This document shows positions 18,455 to 27,222 of a DNA stretch of 64,000 nucleotides, one piece after another. Source of the DNA: Mesorhizobium sp. (GTDB lineage Bacteria; Pseudomonadota; Alphaproteobacteria; Rhizobiales; Rhizobiaceae); the NCBI RefSeq assembly GCF_004962245.1, contig NZ_SUHQ01000006.1, positions 202,022-266,021 of the forward strand. The letters are read 5' to 3'. Below the pieces are notes generated by a model. That model ran no database searches, was not told where the DNA came from, and worked only from the letters and a program-made list of their open reading frames with translations. How positions within the stretch are numbered: the stretch's first letter is position 1; each line of letters starts with the position of its first letter. Position numbers and translations under genes: made by a program.

Positions 18455-19849
18455 TCAAGATGTGGCTACGGCAACGAAAAGCGACTGCCCCTGCCTGTCG
18501 ATGCGGAACAATAAGGGCTTGTTCTGCTGGCGTGATTTCGCCCATTCCTCTTGGACATCCGATGGCTGTGTCACATTCCGGTTGTTGGCCGAAACGATCA
18601 CGTCGCCAGGCCGAAGGCCGTTTGTGGCGGCGAGGCTGTTGGGAGCCACATCCTGCACGAATACGCCTGTAGTGCCCGGCTGTAGTCGCAGTTGCTGACG
18701 CGCCTCATCGGGAATCGGGCTCAGCGACAATCCAAGGCGCGCGTCCGCTGCTTCCGGGTTTGGAACGGCGCTGGTCTGCACCTCCTCGTCGTCGCGCTGA
18801 CCGACGGTCAGGGCTATTTCCTGTTGGCTGCCCCCGCGGTTCCTTGTGAGCGTCGTCTTTGTCCCCGGCTTTTGGCTCGCAGCCGCGAGCGTCAGATCGT
18901 GGACGCTCTGGATGTCCTTGCCGTCAAAGCGCGTAATCACGTCTCCTGCCTGTACGCCTGCCTTCTCCGCCGGACCGCCAGGTTCGACAGACGCGACCAG
19001 CGCGCCCTTGCTACCGGATACGCCAAGCGCTTCGGCGATCGGCGGGGTTATCTCCTGGAGACGCACGCCGATGAAGCCACGCTCGATCCTGCCGGTGCGG
19101 ATCAACTGGTCGACGACGTTGCGAGCAGTGCGGGATGGTATCGCAAAGCCAATCCCTATGCTGCCGCCTGAGGGAGATACGATGGCCGTATTGACCCCGA
19201 TCACTTCGCCGCGCGCGTTGAACAGGGGACCGCCGGAATTGCCCCGATTGATCGAGGCATCCGTCTGGAGAAAGTCGTCATAGGGGCCGGCCTGAATGTC
19301 GCGCGAACGGGCTGAAAGCACGCCGACGGTGACGCTCCCACCGAGGCCGAACGGACTGCCGATCGCGATCGTCCATGCGCCGGGCTGTACTGCGTCGGAG
19401 TCGCCCCAGGCGGTCGTCGTCATGTTGGGCCGCGGATCGACCTTAAGCACGGCGATGTCGGTTCCCGGATCGCGGCCAACCAGCCGGGCGGGCGACGTTT
19501 CCTTGTCCGAAAAGACAACGTGGATCTCGGTCGCGTCGGCAACAACATGGTTGTTGGTGACGATATAGCCCTCCGGGTTGATGACGAAGCCGGAGCCAAG
19601 AGCCTCGCGCACCTGCGGTTGCGCCGGTCCGGGGTTACCGAAAGGGCTGAAAAAATCGTCCAATGTCGTCTGGCCCTGGATAATCTGTCGGGTGGTTATT
19701 GCGACCACGGCCGGTATTTTCTGGCGCACGATCGCTGTGAAATCATTCGGGATTTCCTGAGCTGCGACCGGCGCAAGGCCGTCGGCCGGGAAGATCAGAA
19801 CTCCGGCAATAAGGCCGGCGCAGAGCTTTTTGTTCAACACCGGAAACAT
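18455..19849 (-). CDS. Periplasmic serine protease, DegP/HtrA family
   Basis: 464 residues: signal peptide (KKLCAGLIAGVLIFPADGLAPVAAQ), trypsin-like domain with NNHVV (His), GTDIAVLKV (Asp) and DASINRGNSGGPL (Ser), then two PDZ domains (GFIGVRLQEITPPIAEALG; LGLSLSPIPDEARQQL). It handles misfolded envelope proteins. ATG 19849 has AAGGAG at good spacing; the frame reaches a TTG at 19867 that is less likely. Confidence 0.93.
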   Translation of the reverse strand: MFPVLNKKLCAGLIAGVLIFPADGLAPVAAQEIPNDFTAIVRQKIPAVVAITTRQIIQGQTTLDDFFSPFGNPGPAQPQVREALGSGFVINPEGYIVTNNHVVADATEIHVVFSDKETSPARLVGRDPGTDIAVLKVDPRPNMTTTAWGDSDAVQPGAWTIAIGSPFGLGGSVTVGVLSARSRDIQAGPYDDFLQTDASINRGNSGGPLFNARGEVIGVNTAIVSPSGGSIGIGFAIPSRTARNVVDQLIRTGRIERGFIGVRLQEITPPIAEALGVSGSKGALVASVEPGGPAEKAGVQAGDVITRFDGKDIQSVHDLTLAAASQKPGTKTTLTRNRGGSQQEIALTVGQRDDEEVQTSAVPNPEAADARLGLSLSPIPDEARQQLRLQPGTTGVFVQDVAPNSLAATNGLRPGDVIVSANNRNVTQPSDVQEEWAKSRQQNKPLLFRIDRQGQSLFVAVATS

Positions 19850-20095
19850 GGTTCGCGACTCCTTCAACGTTCAGTGATCAAGCGTTCCACAACCTTTTCG
19901 TTCCCGTTAGCGAGTTCGAGGGCGTCGGAGCCGTCCGGTTTGCGGCTTTTCGATCCGGGCACCTTCCACTGTTCTATGCCGGCAATGTCGGCCTCTAAGG
20001 CCTCGTCAATGTCGGACCTGCACCGCGATACGAAGCCGTCCGGGAAACCCGGCGCCCGCTTTCGAGACCACGACTTGTCGCCATGCCGCGCGGCG

Positions 20096-20527
20096 TCAAT
20101 GCGCTAGCGCCGCCCTTAGCCAAGCGAGGACTCTGTTCCCGTTGATTGTCCGGCGGACCCTGGCGGCAGCCCATCGCGCTTGCATCGTGGCGCCGACGTG
20201 GCAATGGCAGACGATGTCGTGCAACTGCCAGTCACTCACTTCGAAGAAGCGCTTCGCCTCCCCATAGGTGTCGTCTTTCAAACCCTCGGCGCGCAGCACC
20301 GGATCCTCGTAGGCAACGGTGATCGGCGACCCCGCGCCACGCGCCACGGCACGGGCTTCGGGAGTGAGGTATTCGGTGCCTGTAAGCGCTCCGAGACAGC
20401 GCTGTGGATTTTGTTCGAGAAGCTCCGCCCAACGCTCGATCCGCTGCCTTCGAGTCATGGTCGGGTATGTCGCCGAGAGCTTGACCTCCGCGATTGTCTG
20501 CAGTTGGTCGAGTGTCTGGTGTTTCAT
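20096..20527 (-). CDS. Conserved-looking hypothetical protein
   Basis: 143 residues from ATG 20527, which has AAGGAG in front. The N-terminus MKHQTLDQLQTIAEVKL is helical. RRQRIERWAELLEQNP looks like a helical hairpin and is followed by TGTEYLTPEARAVAR. The C-terminal half has a CHCHVGATMQARW cysteine/histidine cluster that could bind a metal. No signal peptide. I do not recognise the family. It sits alone between HtrA and a DUF1236 gene. Confidence 0.65.
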   Translation of the reverse strand: MKHQTLDQLQTIAEVKLSATYPTMTRRQRIERWAELLEQNPQRCLGALTGTEYLTPEARAVARGAGSPITVAYEDPVLRAEGLKDDTYGEAKRFFEVSDWQLHDIVCHCHVGATMQARWAAARVRRTINGNRVLAWLRAALAH

Positions 20528-20744
20528 AGTCGGCTCCTTTCGATCGGTCGAAGCGCCCACGCCCTGGGAAAAAATTATCGCGCCGTGACGCGCTGACAAG
20601 GCCGGTCCTGGCCCGGAATTGGCAATATGAAGGCGCGGGTTGCTTCACGTCACCCAAAGCCGAGGCTACCGTTAGCGATGACGCACGCGTTCTTCCGTTG
20701 AAGCCCGCCGCTTGCCAAAGTGACGGGCCTTTCAGCGGCAACGG

Positions 20745-21044
20745 TCACCGGATGATTTTGACGATCTTGCGTGTGCCTGGATCAACGACGACGGTCTGAT
20801 TATCGACGACAACGTAGCGGTATTCGACGTCGGGCACTTCGTGAAGCTCGACCGTATCGGGCAGCGTTGAGCCTATATTGAGCTCCACTCCAGGGATTTC
20901 CACCGATGCGAGCGGCTGCTTTTCCACATATTCCCTGATGACGGTCTCCTGTTCAGGCGCGATGATCACGTCCTGAGCGGCAGCGGCGCCGATGTCTGCC
21001 AGCAGCAAAAATCCGGCGGCTGCAATGGAAAAATGCGTTCTCAT
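20745..21044 (-). CDS. DUF1236 family small periplasmic protein
   Basis: 99 residues with a clear signal peptide (HFSIAAAGFLLLADIGAAAAQ). The mature part carries the DUF1236 pattern, VIREYVEKQPLASV, then LPDTVELHEVPDVEYRYVVVDNQTVVVDPGTRKIVKII. This domain is frequent in rhizobial envelope or stress proteins of unknown function. GAAAGGAG lies just upstream of the ATG. Confidence 0.85.
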   Translation of the reverse strand: MRTHFSIAAAGFLLLADIGAAAAQDVIIAPEQETVIREYVEKQPLASVEIPGVELNIGSTLPDTVELHEVPDVEYRYVVVDNQTVVVDPGTRKIVKIIR

Positions 21045-21604
21045 GATTGTCTCCTTTCACCATGGTGACCTCTTACGCTACGCTGCCTCACTCCATGCGC
21101 AGCGGGATCGCACAGTCGGTAAACGCCATCGGATGTGGCTTGTTCCCAACGGAAGCTGCCCGCATGCCGGTTCGCTCATTGGCTGGAACAGAATTTTCGG
21201 TCCAAAGCAGGCGCCAGGCTGCGGATCACGGCCAATCGATCTGGGACGGGAAGGCAGTGTCTGCTTCGACGGTGTCGGGCAGGCATGGCGCGGGGGTCGC
21301 AAATCTTGCGTGTCGATGCGGTTCGTCATGCATCGAGTTCCGGCACCAGCATTATGTTTGCGTGGCGCCGTGGCCATAACGGCTGGCCGAACAGAAGGAA
21401 GACGCCGCCAACCGTCAGGGCCACCAACAGGAGCGCCACAAGATTGGCGGACATCTCCCCAGACGCATGAAGACCTCCGCCTTGCGAACGGCTTACGCGT
21501 AAAAGGGCGACCCGTGACCCGCCGATGAATAACTGAAAATCGGATAACCAAGGCGGTCCCGATCTCTGGTTTCCCAGGCCCTGTTGGCTTCTGCCGGTGG
21601 AACA
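21045..21604. other. Intergenic, at most one tiny membrane ORF
   Basis: About 560 bases between the DUF1236 gene and the DUF3309 promoter. Apart from the doubtful 42-residue ORF at 21326-21454, nothing with start signals or recognisable motifs is seen. Confidence 0.4.
21326..21454 (-). CDS. Possible 42-residue membrane protein
   Basis: From ATG 21454 the frame reads MSANLVALLLVALTVGGVFLLF followed by a basic tail (WPRRHAN), a plausible single-pass inner-membrane peptide. The weak point is the ribosome site: GGGGAG abuts the ATG with no spacing. Composition of the helix argues for a gene, initiation argues against. Confidence 0.3.
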   Translation of the reverse strand: MSANLVALLLVALTVGGVFLLFGQPLWPRRHANIMLVPELDA

Positions 21605-21630
21605 GGAACGCCCTCTTGCGAGTTCATGTT
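21605..21630 (+). promoter_or_regulatory. EcfG-type stress promoter candidate
   Basis: GGAAC (21605-21609), 17 bases, TGTT (21627-21630), one mismatch from GGAAC-N17-CGTT, about 65 bases before the DUF3309 ATG. Confidence 0.35.
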
Positions 21631-21694
21631 CATCAACGGGCGCATGGGACGTGCCCTTGTAAATGGCGTGTGTGCGCAAACAGGGAGAACCACC

Positions 21695-21859
21695 ATGAGC
21701 CTCGGCACCATTCTCATCATCATTTTGATCATTGCGTTGCTTGGCGGGTTTAGCGGCTTGGGTGGCGGGCCGTTCTATGGCACCGGCTACTATGGCGGCG
21801 GCGGCCTTGGCCTTGTGTTGCTCATTGTCATTATCTTGGTCCTGCTCGGGCGCATCTAA
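21695..21859 (+). CDS. DUF3309 family small membrane protein
   Basis: 54 residues: two hydrophobic helices (SLGTILIIILIIALLGG and LGLVLLIVIILVLLGRI) joined by a Gly/Tyr-rich turn (GTGYYGGGG). This is the DUF3309 pattern, common in rhizobia and often stress-induced. GGGAGAA precedes ATG 21695; the frame extends to 21584 without a better start. Confidence 0.85.
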   Translation: MSLGTILIIILIIALLGGFSGLGGGPFYGTGYYGGGGLGLVLLIVIILVLLGRI

Positions 21860-21976
21860 GCGCCACCCGCACCGTGCCCCCCGGATGTCGCGTCGAGCAA
21901 TGTCGCGGCATCCGGCAGGGGAGATGGTGGCGCACGCAATGAGCCGACGGGAACCTAAATCGCTCAGCCGCATTCT

Positions 21977-23422
21977 ATGTCCGCACAAATCCACCAGAAT
22001 GGCGCAGGCAATAGTGTGGACTTCCTTCAACAAGCCGATATAGGCCTTGGAGTTCCGGGTGTTCCCTCTGCCGATCTGTTGCAGTCGCTGCCCGTTGCCA
22101 TCTACACCGTCGACAAGCAGGGCCGCATCACCTTCTTCAACGAACCCGCGGCTGAGCTGTGGGGCCGTCGTCCCGTCATTGGCCAGGACCAGTGGTGCGG
22201 CTCGTGGAAGCTTCGCCAGATCGACGGCCGGCCAATGGCGCATGGCGAATGTCCGATGGCTGTGGCGCTGCGCGAAGGACGTGAGGTCTCATGGGACCAG
22301 GCGATTGCGGAGCGGCCGGATGGCGAACTCGTTCCGTTCAGGGCTCACCCACGCCTGCTTCGCGACGGAGCGGGCAATGTTGTCGGTGCCATCAACACGC
22401 TGCTCGACCTGCGCAAGCAGACCATGGGCGACGAAGCCCGCATGCGTCTTGCCGCCATCGTGGAATCGTCGATGGACGCCATCGTCTCGAAGGACATGAA
22501 CGGCATCATCACCAGTTGGAACGATGCGGCAGAACGCTTGTTCGGCTACACGCCCGCCGAGGCGATCGGCCGCCCGGTGACGATCCTCATTCCACCCGAT
22601 CGGCTCGACGAGGAGGCCTCGATCATCGGTCGCATCCGCCTCGGCGAACGCGTCCCCTCCTATGAGACGATGCGCCTGCGCAAGGACGGCACCCTCGTTC
22701 CGGTTTCGCTCACTATCTCCCCGATCCGCGACGCCATCGGGCGGGTCGTTGGTGCCTCCAAAATCGCGCGCGACATCAGTTCCCACAAGGAGAGCGAGCG
22801 ACGCATCCGGCTGCTGATGCGCGAGGTCAACCATCGCGTGAAGAACCAGTATTCGGTGATCATTTCGATGATCCGCGAGACCAGCAAGCTGGCGAGCACG
22901 CCCGAGGCTTTCCTGGATCAGGTTCGGGAGCGCATCACGGCGCTTTCGGAGTCCCATGATCTCCTGGTCAATGCCGACTGGGCCGGCGCGACCGTCGGCG
23001 ATCTGGCCCAAGCTCAGCTCAAGGCCTTCGCAGCGCAGCCCGTCGTGTCGATGTCCGGGCCGATCGTGCTGCTGCAGCCAAACGCCGTGCAGTATCTCGG
23101 CATTGCGTTCCACGAACTCGCCACCAATTCGGCAAAGCATGGGGCCCTGTCCGGCAATGGCGGACATGTCGACATCGATTGGGATGTGGTTCCTGCCGGT
23201 GACGGCGCCGATATCTTTCGACTGGTCTGGCGTGAGGAGGGCGAGCCGATCCTGGACGCCGTCAGGAGGCGCGGATTCGGATCCGTCGTCCTCGAGAGAG
23301 TGGCGCCGCAGGCACTCAGCGGCAACGGGCGGCTGGTATTCCACGAGCAAGGCGTCACCTGGACGCTTGAGGCGCCGCTGTACTCCGTCCAGGCATCGCT
23401 GAATGATATCGCGGTCGATTGA
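21977..23422 (+). CDS. PAS-domain sensor histidine kinase, HWE/HisKA_2 type
   Basis: 481 residues, no membrane segment, so a soluble sensor. Two PAS domains (about 33-150 and 160-275; the second has SWNDAAERLFGYTPAEAIGRP), then the phospho-acceptor helix EVNHRVKNQYSVI and an ATPase domain with IAFHELATNSAKHGALS and a W-x-E motif (VWREEGEP), which point to the HWE family. Such kinases often feed the PhyR/EcfG stress pathway in alphaproteobacteria. No response regulator is adjacent. Confidence 0.88.
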   Translation: MSAQIHQNGAGNSVDFLQQADIGLGVPGVPSADLLQSLPVAIYTVDKQGRITFFNEPAAELWGRRPVIGQDQWCGSWKLRQIDGRPMAHGECPMAVALREGREVSWDQAIAERPDGELVPFRAHPRLLRDGAGNVVGAINTLLDLRKQTMGDEARMRLAAIVESSMDAIVSKDMNGIITSWNDAAERLFGYTPAEAIGRPVTILIPPDRLDEEASIIGRIRLGERVPSYETMRLRKDGTLVPVSLTISPIRDAIGRVVGASKIARDISSHKESERRIRLLMREVNHRVKNQYSVIISMIRETSKLASTPEAFLDQVRERITALSESHDLLVNADWAGATVGDLAQAQLKAFAAQPVVSMSGPIVLLQPNAVQYLGIAFHELATNSAKHGALSGNGGHVDIDWDVVPAGDGADIFRLVWREEGEPILDAVRRRGFGSVVLERVAPQALSGNGRLVFHEQGVTWTLEAPLYSVQASLNDIAVD

Positions 23423-23546
23423 AGGAATTTCGCTGCAGCGGTGTCCCGCCCGAGCAATTTATGCTGACGCCACCTACTACGTTTGGCCCGTTAGGTGAAG
23501 AAGGGCGAAACGGCTCTGTCCTCCAGAATATCGAGGGTAGGATTGC

Positions 23547-23792
23547 CTAAAGCCGAGCGATGTTCCCTGATTCAAAAACGGCGAGGCTATCGAGTTCCAT
23601 GGGCACCCCGCAGAACTGGGCCGCTTGCAGCACAAGGCACTCGATGTCTTCCAGCGCGATGTTTTCCGCGAGGTTCCGCAGCCGAACGGCCTCCGCAACC
23701 CCAGTAACATTGACTATCCCGCTGGACCGGGCGGCTGCCCAAACCTGCAAGTCAACGTCGTGGCACAAATGAGCCGAAAAACCGTTTCTCAT
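23547..23792 (-). CDS. Hypothetical protein
   Basis: 81 residues from ATG 23792 (GAGGG about ten bases upstream; the frame continues to 23864). Sequence NVTGVAEAVRLRNLAENIALEDIECLVLQAAQFCGVPMELD is mostly helical with alternating hydrophobics. No signal peptide or known motif. Isolated gene; family not recognised. Confidence 0.5.
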   Translation of the reverse strand: MRNGFSAHLCHDVDLQVWAAARSSGIVNVTGVAEAVRLRNLAENIALEDIECLVLQAAQFCGVPMELDSLAVFESGNIARL

Positions 23793-24001
23793 GGAAAAAA
23801 CCCTCGCTTTCAGGAGCGGTTTATCCCTCACATTCAGCATGTGCCATATCGGCTCGAATGGCAAGCAGAATTCGAAAAATTATGGTATTAAATCAATTAG
23901 TTAGCATATCCAGCAGACTGCACTGTCAGTGCCTTCCAGTAACTGTGGGCATTCCGCGTCGACGGCGTATGAGCCGGCCTTGACGTCCGGTGAGGGGATC
24001 C

Positions 24002-24021
24002 CTAATTTTACTTCAAATTAG
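24002..24021 (+). promoter_or_regulatory. Perfect inverted repeat upstream of the RHH-like gene
   Basis: CTAATTT (24002-24008) and AAATTAG (24015-24021) with a six-base spacer lie 34 bases before ATG 24055. Position and symmetry suit an autoregulatory operator for the small DNA-binding protein encoded there. Confidence 0.45.
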
Positions 24022-24054
24022 ATAAATACTAACTTTAAGCGGCTGGAGGCGGAT

Positions 24055-24291
24055 ATGGCCGAACTGGAAAGACCCGAACGACTGCAGATCATGCTAACTG
24101 GTGACGAATTAGTGGCATTGGAAAACTGGCGCTTCGAAAGGCGCATGCCAAGCCGGTCGGCTGCCGTGAGAGAGTTGCTGCGGCGCGGTCTCCAAGCGGA
24201 CGGATTTCTGATGGCAGCACAAGGTGCCAAGTCGCAGGATTTTGGAATTCTGCCCACGTCCGGGATTGTCGATGGATCGTCCGGCGACTAG
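24055..24291 (+). CDS. Small ribbon-helix-helix-like protein
   Basis: 78 residues. The core ERLQIMLTGDELVALENWRFERRMPSRSAAVRELLRRGL reads as strand-helix-helix, as in CopG/Arc-type DNA-binding proteins. The C-terminal ~25 residues look disordered. It starts 34 bases after a perfect AT-rich inverted repeat, suggesting self-regulation. No toxin gene follows on the same strand, so it is not an obvious antitoxin. Confidence 0.65.
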   Translation: MAELERPERLQIMLTGDELVALENWRFERRMPSRSAAVRELLRRGLQADGFLMAAQGAKSQDFGILPTSGIVDGSSGD

Positions 24292-24357
24292 CCGCCTCGC
24301 CAGTGTGGGAGGTTTCTGCAGCCTCGAAACGTTGGACGATCAAGAGAAACTCATCAG

Positions 24358-24394
24358 GAAGCCGGCAACCGACTTCGAGCCAGTTGCCGGCTTC
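24358..24394. terminator. Strong hairpin between convergent genes
   Basis: GAAGCCGGCAAC (24358-24369) pairs perfectly with GTTGCCGGCTTC (24383-24394) around a 13-base loop, between the RHH gene (+) and the isochorismatase gene (-). No long T-run on either side, so termination efficiency is uncertain; probably serves both strands. Confidence 0.55.
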
Positions 24395-24412
24395 CAATTG
24401 CAGCGAAGCTGC

Positions 24413-25021
24413 TCAAGTCCAGGATGACAGGATGGTCTCCATTTCGACTGTTTCGACCTGCTGGGCGAACCGTTGGTGGTAGACCGTCAGGAGAGCGTCA
24501 TGCGTTGTGTCCGAGGAACTGCACAGCGCGTCGGTGACCAGAACGACCCGATAGCCGAAATCGATAGCCCCCAACACGGTGGCCAACACGCAGACATCGG
24601 TTTCCCCACCGGTAACAACCAGCGTGTCGACGTGGTGCCTGGACAGGAAAGCCTGGAGCCTGCCCTCCAGCCACGGTGAGTAGATGTGCTTGTCGATGAC
24701 GGCTGCCGGCGGACAATGTCGTGCCAGGGAAGGCAGGAGGTCAACCATTTCGGGGTCGAGATTAGCCATCGTCATCGACGCCCAGCGCTCGTAGTATCGC
24801 TTCCACGCACCAACCCCCTGCCCTGGTTCTTGTGCGGGCAGGAACCGGGTAAAGACGGTTTGCCGGGCCCGCCGTTCGACAAGGCTTTCGATCAGAGGCA
24901 GGACGCGCTCAATCCACGGCGTCGCCCAAGGCGATGGTGATGCGAACAAGCGTTGCATATCGACGCACAGGTGCACGCATGTCTCTGCCAATGGTCCGTA
25001 CGCCAGTCCCGGCGTCGACAT
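24413..25021 (-). CDS. Isochorismatase-family cysteine hydrolase
   Basis: 202 residues with the family triad: VHLCVDMQRLF (Asp near 21), DKHIYSPW (Lys near 110) and GGETDVCVLATVLGAIDFGYRVVLVTDALCSS (Cys near 143). Relatives hydrolyse amides or esters such as nicotinamide, N-carbamoyl compounds or isochorismate; the substrate cannot be called. The start ATG overlaps the stop of an upstream small frame (TGATG), suggesting coupling. Confidence 0.85.
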   Translation of the reverse strand: MSTPGLAYGPLAETCVHLCVDMQRLFASPSPWATPWIERVLPLIESLVERRARQTVFTRFLPAQEPGQGVGAWKRYYERWASMTMANLDPEMVDLLPSLARHCPPAAVIDKHIYSPWLEGRLQAFLSRHHVDTLVVTGGETDVCVLATVLGAIDFGYRVVLVTDALCSSSDTTHDALLTVYHQRFAQQVETVEMETILSSWT

Positions 25022-25263
25022 CAGGACATCGACAATGGCGGAGCCATCTCATCGCCCACACGTAATTGACGCCATGGAATGAATGAGGAGGCTCCCTTGT
25101 GCATGAATTCAACCTGTTCGAACGCCCTGCCAACAAACGCGAAGCGTCGTATCTCGTTCCCCGGTGGTCTGAAATCGACGATCGGGCTTTGCTGCCTCGG
25201 GGCCATAGACACGTGATGACCGTAAGGACAGCAATCGAATGCCTTAAACCGAACGCCGACCAA
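25021..25263 (-). CDS. Small hypothetical protein coupled to the isochorismatase
   Basis: 80 residues from TTG 25263, with GCGGAG about eight bases upstream. It reads VGVRFKAFDCCPYGHHVSMAPRQ, then RPPGNEIRRFAFVGRAFEQVEFMHKGASSFIPWRQLRVGDEMAPPLS. The stop overlaps the next ATG, which supports a real translated frame. An internal ATG would shorten it to about 61 residues. No family recognised. Confidence 0.4.
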   Translation of the reverse strand: MVGVRFKAFDCCPYGHHVSMAPRQQSPIVDFRPPGNEIRRFAFVGRAFEQVEFMHKGASSFIPWRQLRVGDEMAPPLSMS

Positions 25264-25306
25264 GGCGAGCTCCGCTGAATTGCGGCCCGAGCCCCGGTTA
25301 TCCTTC

Positions 25307-26587
25307 TTACTTGACTTGTTTGACGTCCGCGGGCGCGGACGCCTCGGGTGCGGGCTCCCGGCCGAACACGCTGCGACCGCCCAGCAGATGCGATTGATCG
25401 AACTCTCCGGCGACGATTTCCTTCAGGCTGGGGTCCGTGACATAGCCTTCGACCTGCCGTGACTGGTCGTCCAGCCGCTTCAAGGCGCCGATTTCTTCGT
25501 CGCGCCCAAGCCTGGCCTTGCGGACGGCCGATTTCAGCACATCGATCGTCTCGTCATAGACCTTGAGCGGCACGGGGAATGGATGCCTGTCCTTGCCGCC
25601 ATGCGCCAGCGAGAAGCGCCCGGGGTCGGAAAATCGGCATGGCGCGCCATGCAGCACCTCGGCGACCAGTGCCAGCGCCCGCACCGTCCGGGCGCCGACA
25701 CCGGGGACCAGAAGAAGCTCGGAGAAATCGGCGGGGCCACGCTCGGCGGCCGCCGCCATGTTCCCGTGAAGACGACGCATGACGACATCGCTTTCGCGAA
25801 CGTCGTGGTGCGCCGGCATGATCAGGTGCGGCAGCATCGGCTGGTGGTCCAGCGCCTGGTCCGAGGCCTCGGCCGTGCCGCGCTCCAAAGCGGCCAACTC
25901 CCTCAGGATGCGATCCGGTCCAAGGTCCTGCAGGAGCTCCAGCTGCCCCTTGCGCGAAGCGCCGGCGCGGCGGTCGGTCAGGTTGACGATCTCGCCCTGG
26001 TTGGCGCCCTCGATGGCGGCATGCGGCTGGTCGACGAAGCTCTTCAGGCCTTCGGACAGCCAATGATAGCGGCGCGCCACCTTACTGTCGCCGTTCATGC
26101 CCTGCTGCACCACGACCCAGTCGCCCTCGTCGGTGACGATGAAGCCATGCAGATACAGATCGAAGCCGTCCTGAACGGCGGCGCTGTCAACCTTGGCGAC
26201 GAGCCGGCTGGCAGTTGCCAGGGCTGTTCCGTCGAAGCCGACGCGCTCGCCGATGACGGCAAGCTCGTGCGGGGTCTTGCGTGAATGCGCGCCGCGGCCG
26301 CCACACACGTGAATACCGAGTTCGCCGGAGAGCGGAGCCAAACCACGTTTCAAGGCACCGATGACGCTGGTCGTGATGCCGGATGAATGCCAGTCCATTC
26401 CCATGACGGCGCCAAACGACTGGAACCAGAAGGGATGCGCCAACCGGCGCAGCAGCTCCTCGCGACCGTAATGGTGAATGATCGCCTCGCACATGACCGC
26501 GCCAAGGCGCGTCATGCGGTCGCCGAGCCATTTCGGCACCCGTCCGCCATGAAGCGGAAGATCAGCACTTCCCGATCGCTGCGCCAA
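25307..26587 (-). CDS. DUF763 family protein
   Basis: 426 residues. Starts at a TTG with MAQRSGSADLPLHGGRVPKWL, the hallmark N-terminus of DUF763, followed by GMDWHSSGITTSVIGALK, CGGRGAHSRKTPHEL and the helix-hairpin-helix-like ELLLVPGVGARTVRALALVAEV. The HhH and basic residues suggest nucleic-acid binding. The family is widespread in archaea and bacteria and is uncharacterised as far as I know. Confidence 0.88.
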   Translation of the reverse strand: MAQRSGSADLPLHGGRVPKWLGDRMTRLGAVMCEAIIHHYGREELLRRLAHPFWFQSFGAVMGMDWHSSGITTSVIGALKRGLAPLSGELGIHVCGGRGAHSRKTPHELAVIGERVGFDGTALATASRLVAKVDSAAVQDGFDLYLHGFIVTDEGDWVVVQQGMNGDSKVARRYHWLSEGLKSFVDQPHAAIEGANQGEIVNLTDRRAGASRKGQLELLQDLGPDRILRELAALERGTAEASDQALDHQPMLPHLIMPAHHDVRESDVVMRRLHGNMAAAAERGPADFSELLLVPGVGARTVRALALVAEVLHGAPCRFSDPGRFSLAHGGKDRHPFPVPLKVYDETIDVLKSAVRKARLGRDEEIGALKRLDDQSRQVEGYVTDPSLKEIVAGEFDQSHLLGGRSVFGREPAPEASAPADVKQVK

Positions 26588-26783
26588 ATCTCGCTGCCTG
26601 TTTCCAATGCATGCCTTGCGTTCGACAGATAGGTATCGAAAGCGGTGTGAAGAAGCGATGATACCCGCTTCGAGCTGCCGATGCCCGATCCGAATCCCGG
26701 TGCCAGGCCCGCTCCGGTTCCATCGGCGGCGGAACCTGGCTTGCCGGGAGGGTTATTGCCCAGACCGCGTCGAGTGTTGGGAA

Positions 26784-26962
26784 ATGCCTTCAACCGCCAT
26801 CCAAAGCATGAATTACGATCCGGCGACCAGGACGCTCTCCGTATGGTTCGTCCCAAGCGCACATCGCTAGACTACGACAACGTACCGCCGCGGACCTACG
26901 CCGCATTCCGCAAAGCCACGTCAAAAGGCCGGTTCTTCAATGCGTTCATCCGAGATCGGTAG
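26784..26962 (+). pseudogene. KTSC-domain protein with a one-base deletion
   Basis: From ATG 26784 the frame gives SMNYDPATRTLSVWFVPSAHR then TAG at 26868. Restoring one base after TA gives Tyr, and the sequence continues DYDNVPPRTYAAFRKATSKGRFFNAFIRDR to the stop at 26962. Together this is a complete ~60-residue KTSC domain (named for its Lys-Thr-Ser-Cys-like motif; here ATSKGRFFN). Broken as read; a sequencing indel is possible. Confidence 0.75.
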
Positions 26963-27222
26963 AGGTACCATCTGGTCGAGCGGAGCCAGCCGGGATGAGA
27001 TCCGGACGCAATGAAGGATCGGCCGGTCGCCGGCAGTCTCCCCGATGCTTTGCGGATGGCAGGGGCTGCTTGGGACCAGCATTGTCATAAGTCCAATCCA
27101 AGAAGCTTCGAACAAGAAGACGACGCCAAGGGGTCCTGCGTGAGGAATAAATCCAAGTCTCAACGGCCGCTGAAGGATTTCTAAAGACCTTGCTGCAACG
27201 ATTGCTGCCGAGAGGCTCAGAC

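Noticed and set aside
19855..19920. GGAAC and CGTT elements upstream of the HtrA gene as a stress promoter
   Set aside because: Spacing is 14 bases, outside the 16-17 expected for EcfG promoters.
21326..22243. 305-residue minus frame across DUF3309 and the kinase start
   Set aside because: Antisense to two supported genes; only its last 42 codons could be a separate tiny gene, listed with low confidence.
22289..23350. 353-residue open frame antisense to the histidine kinase
   Set aside because: The sense strand encodes complete PAS and kinase domains; no start signal for the antisense frame.
26731..26754. GGAAC...GGTT upstream of the KTSC gene as a stress promoter
   Set aside because: Spacing is one base short and the CGTT element has a mismatch; too weak to list.
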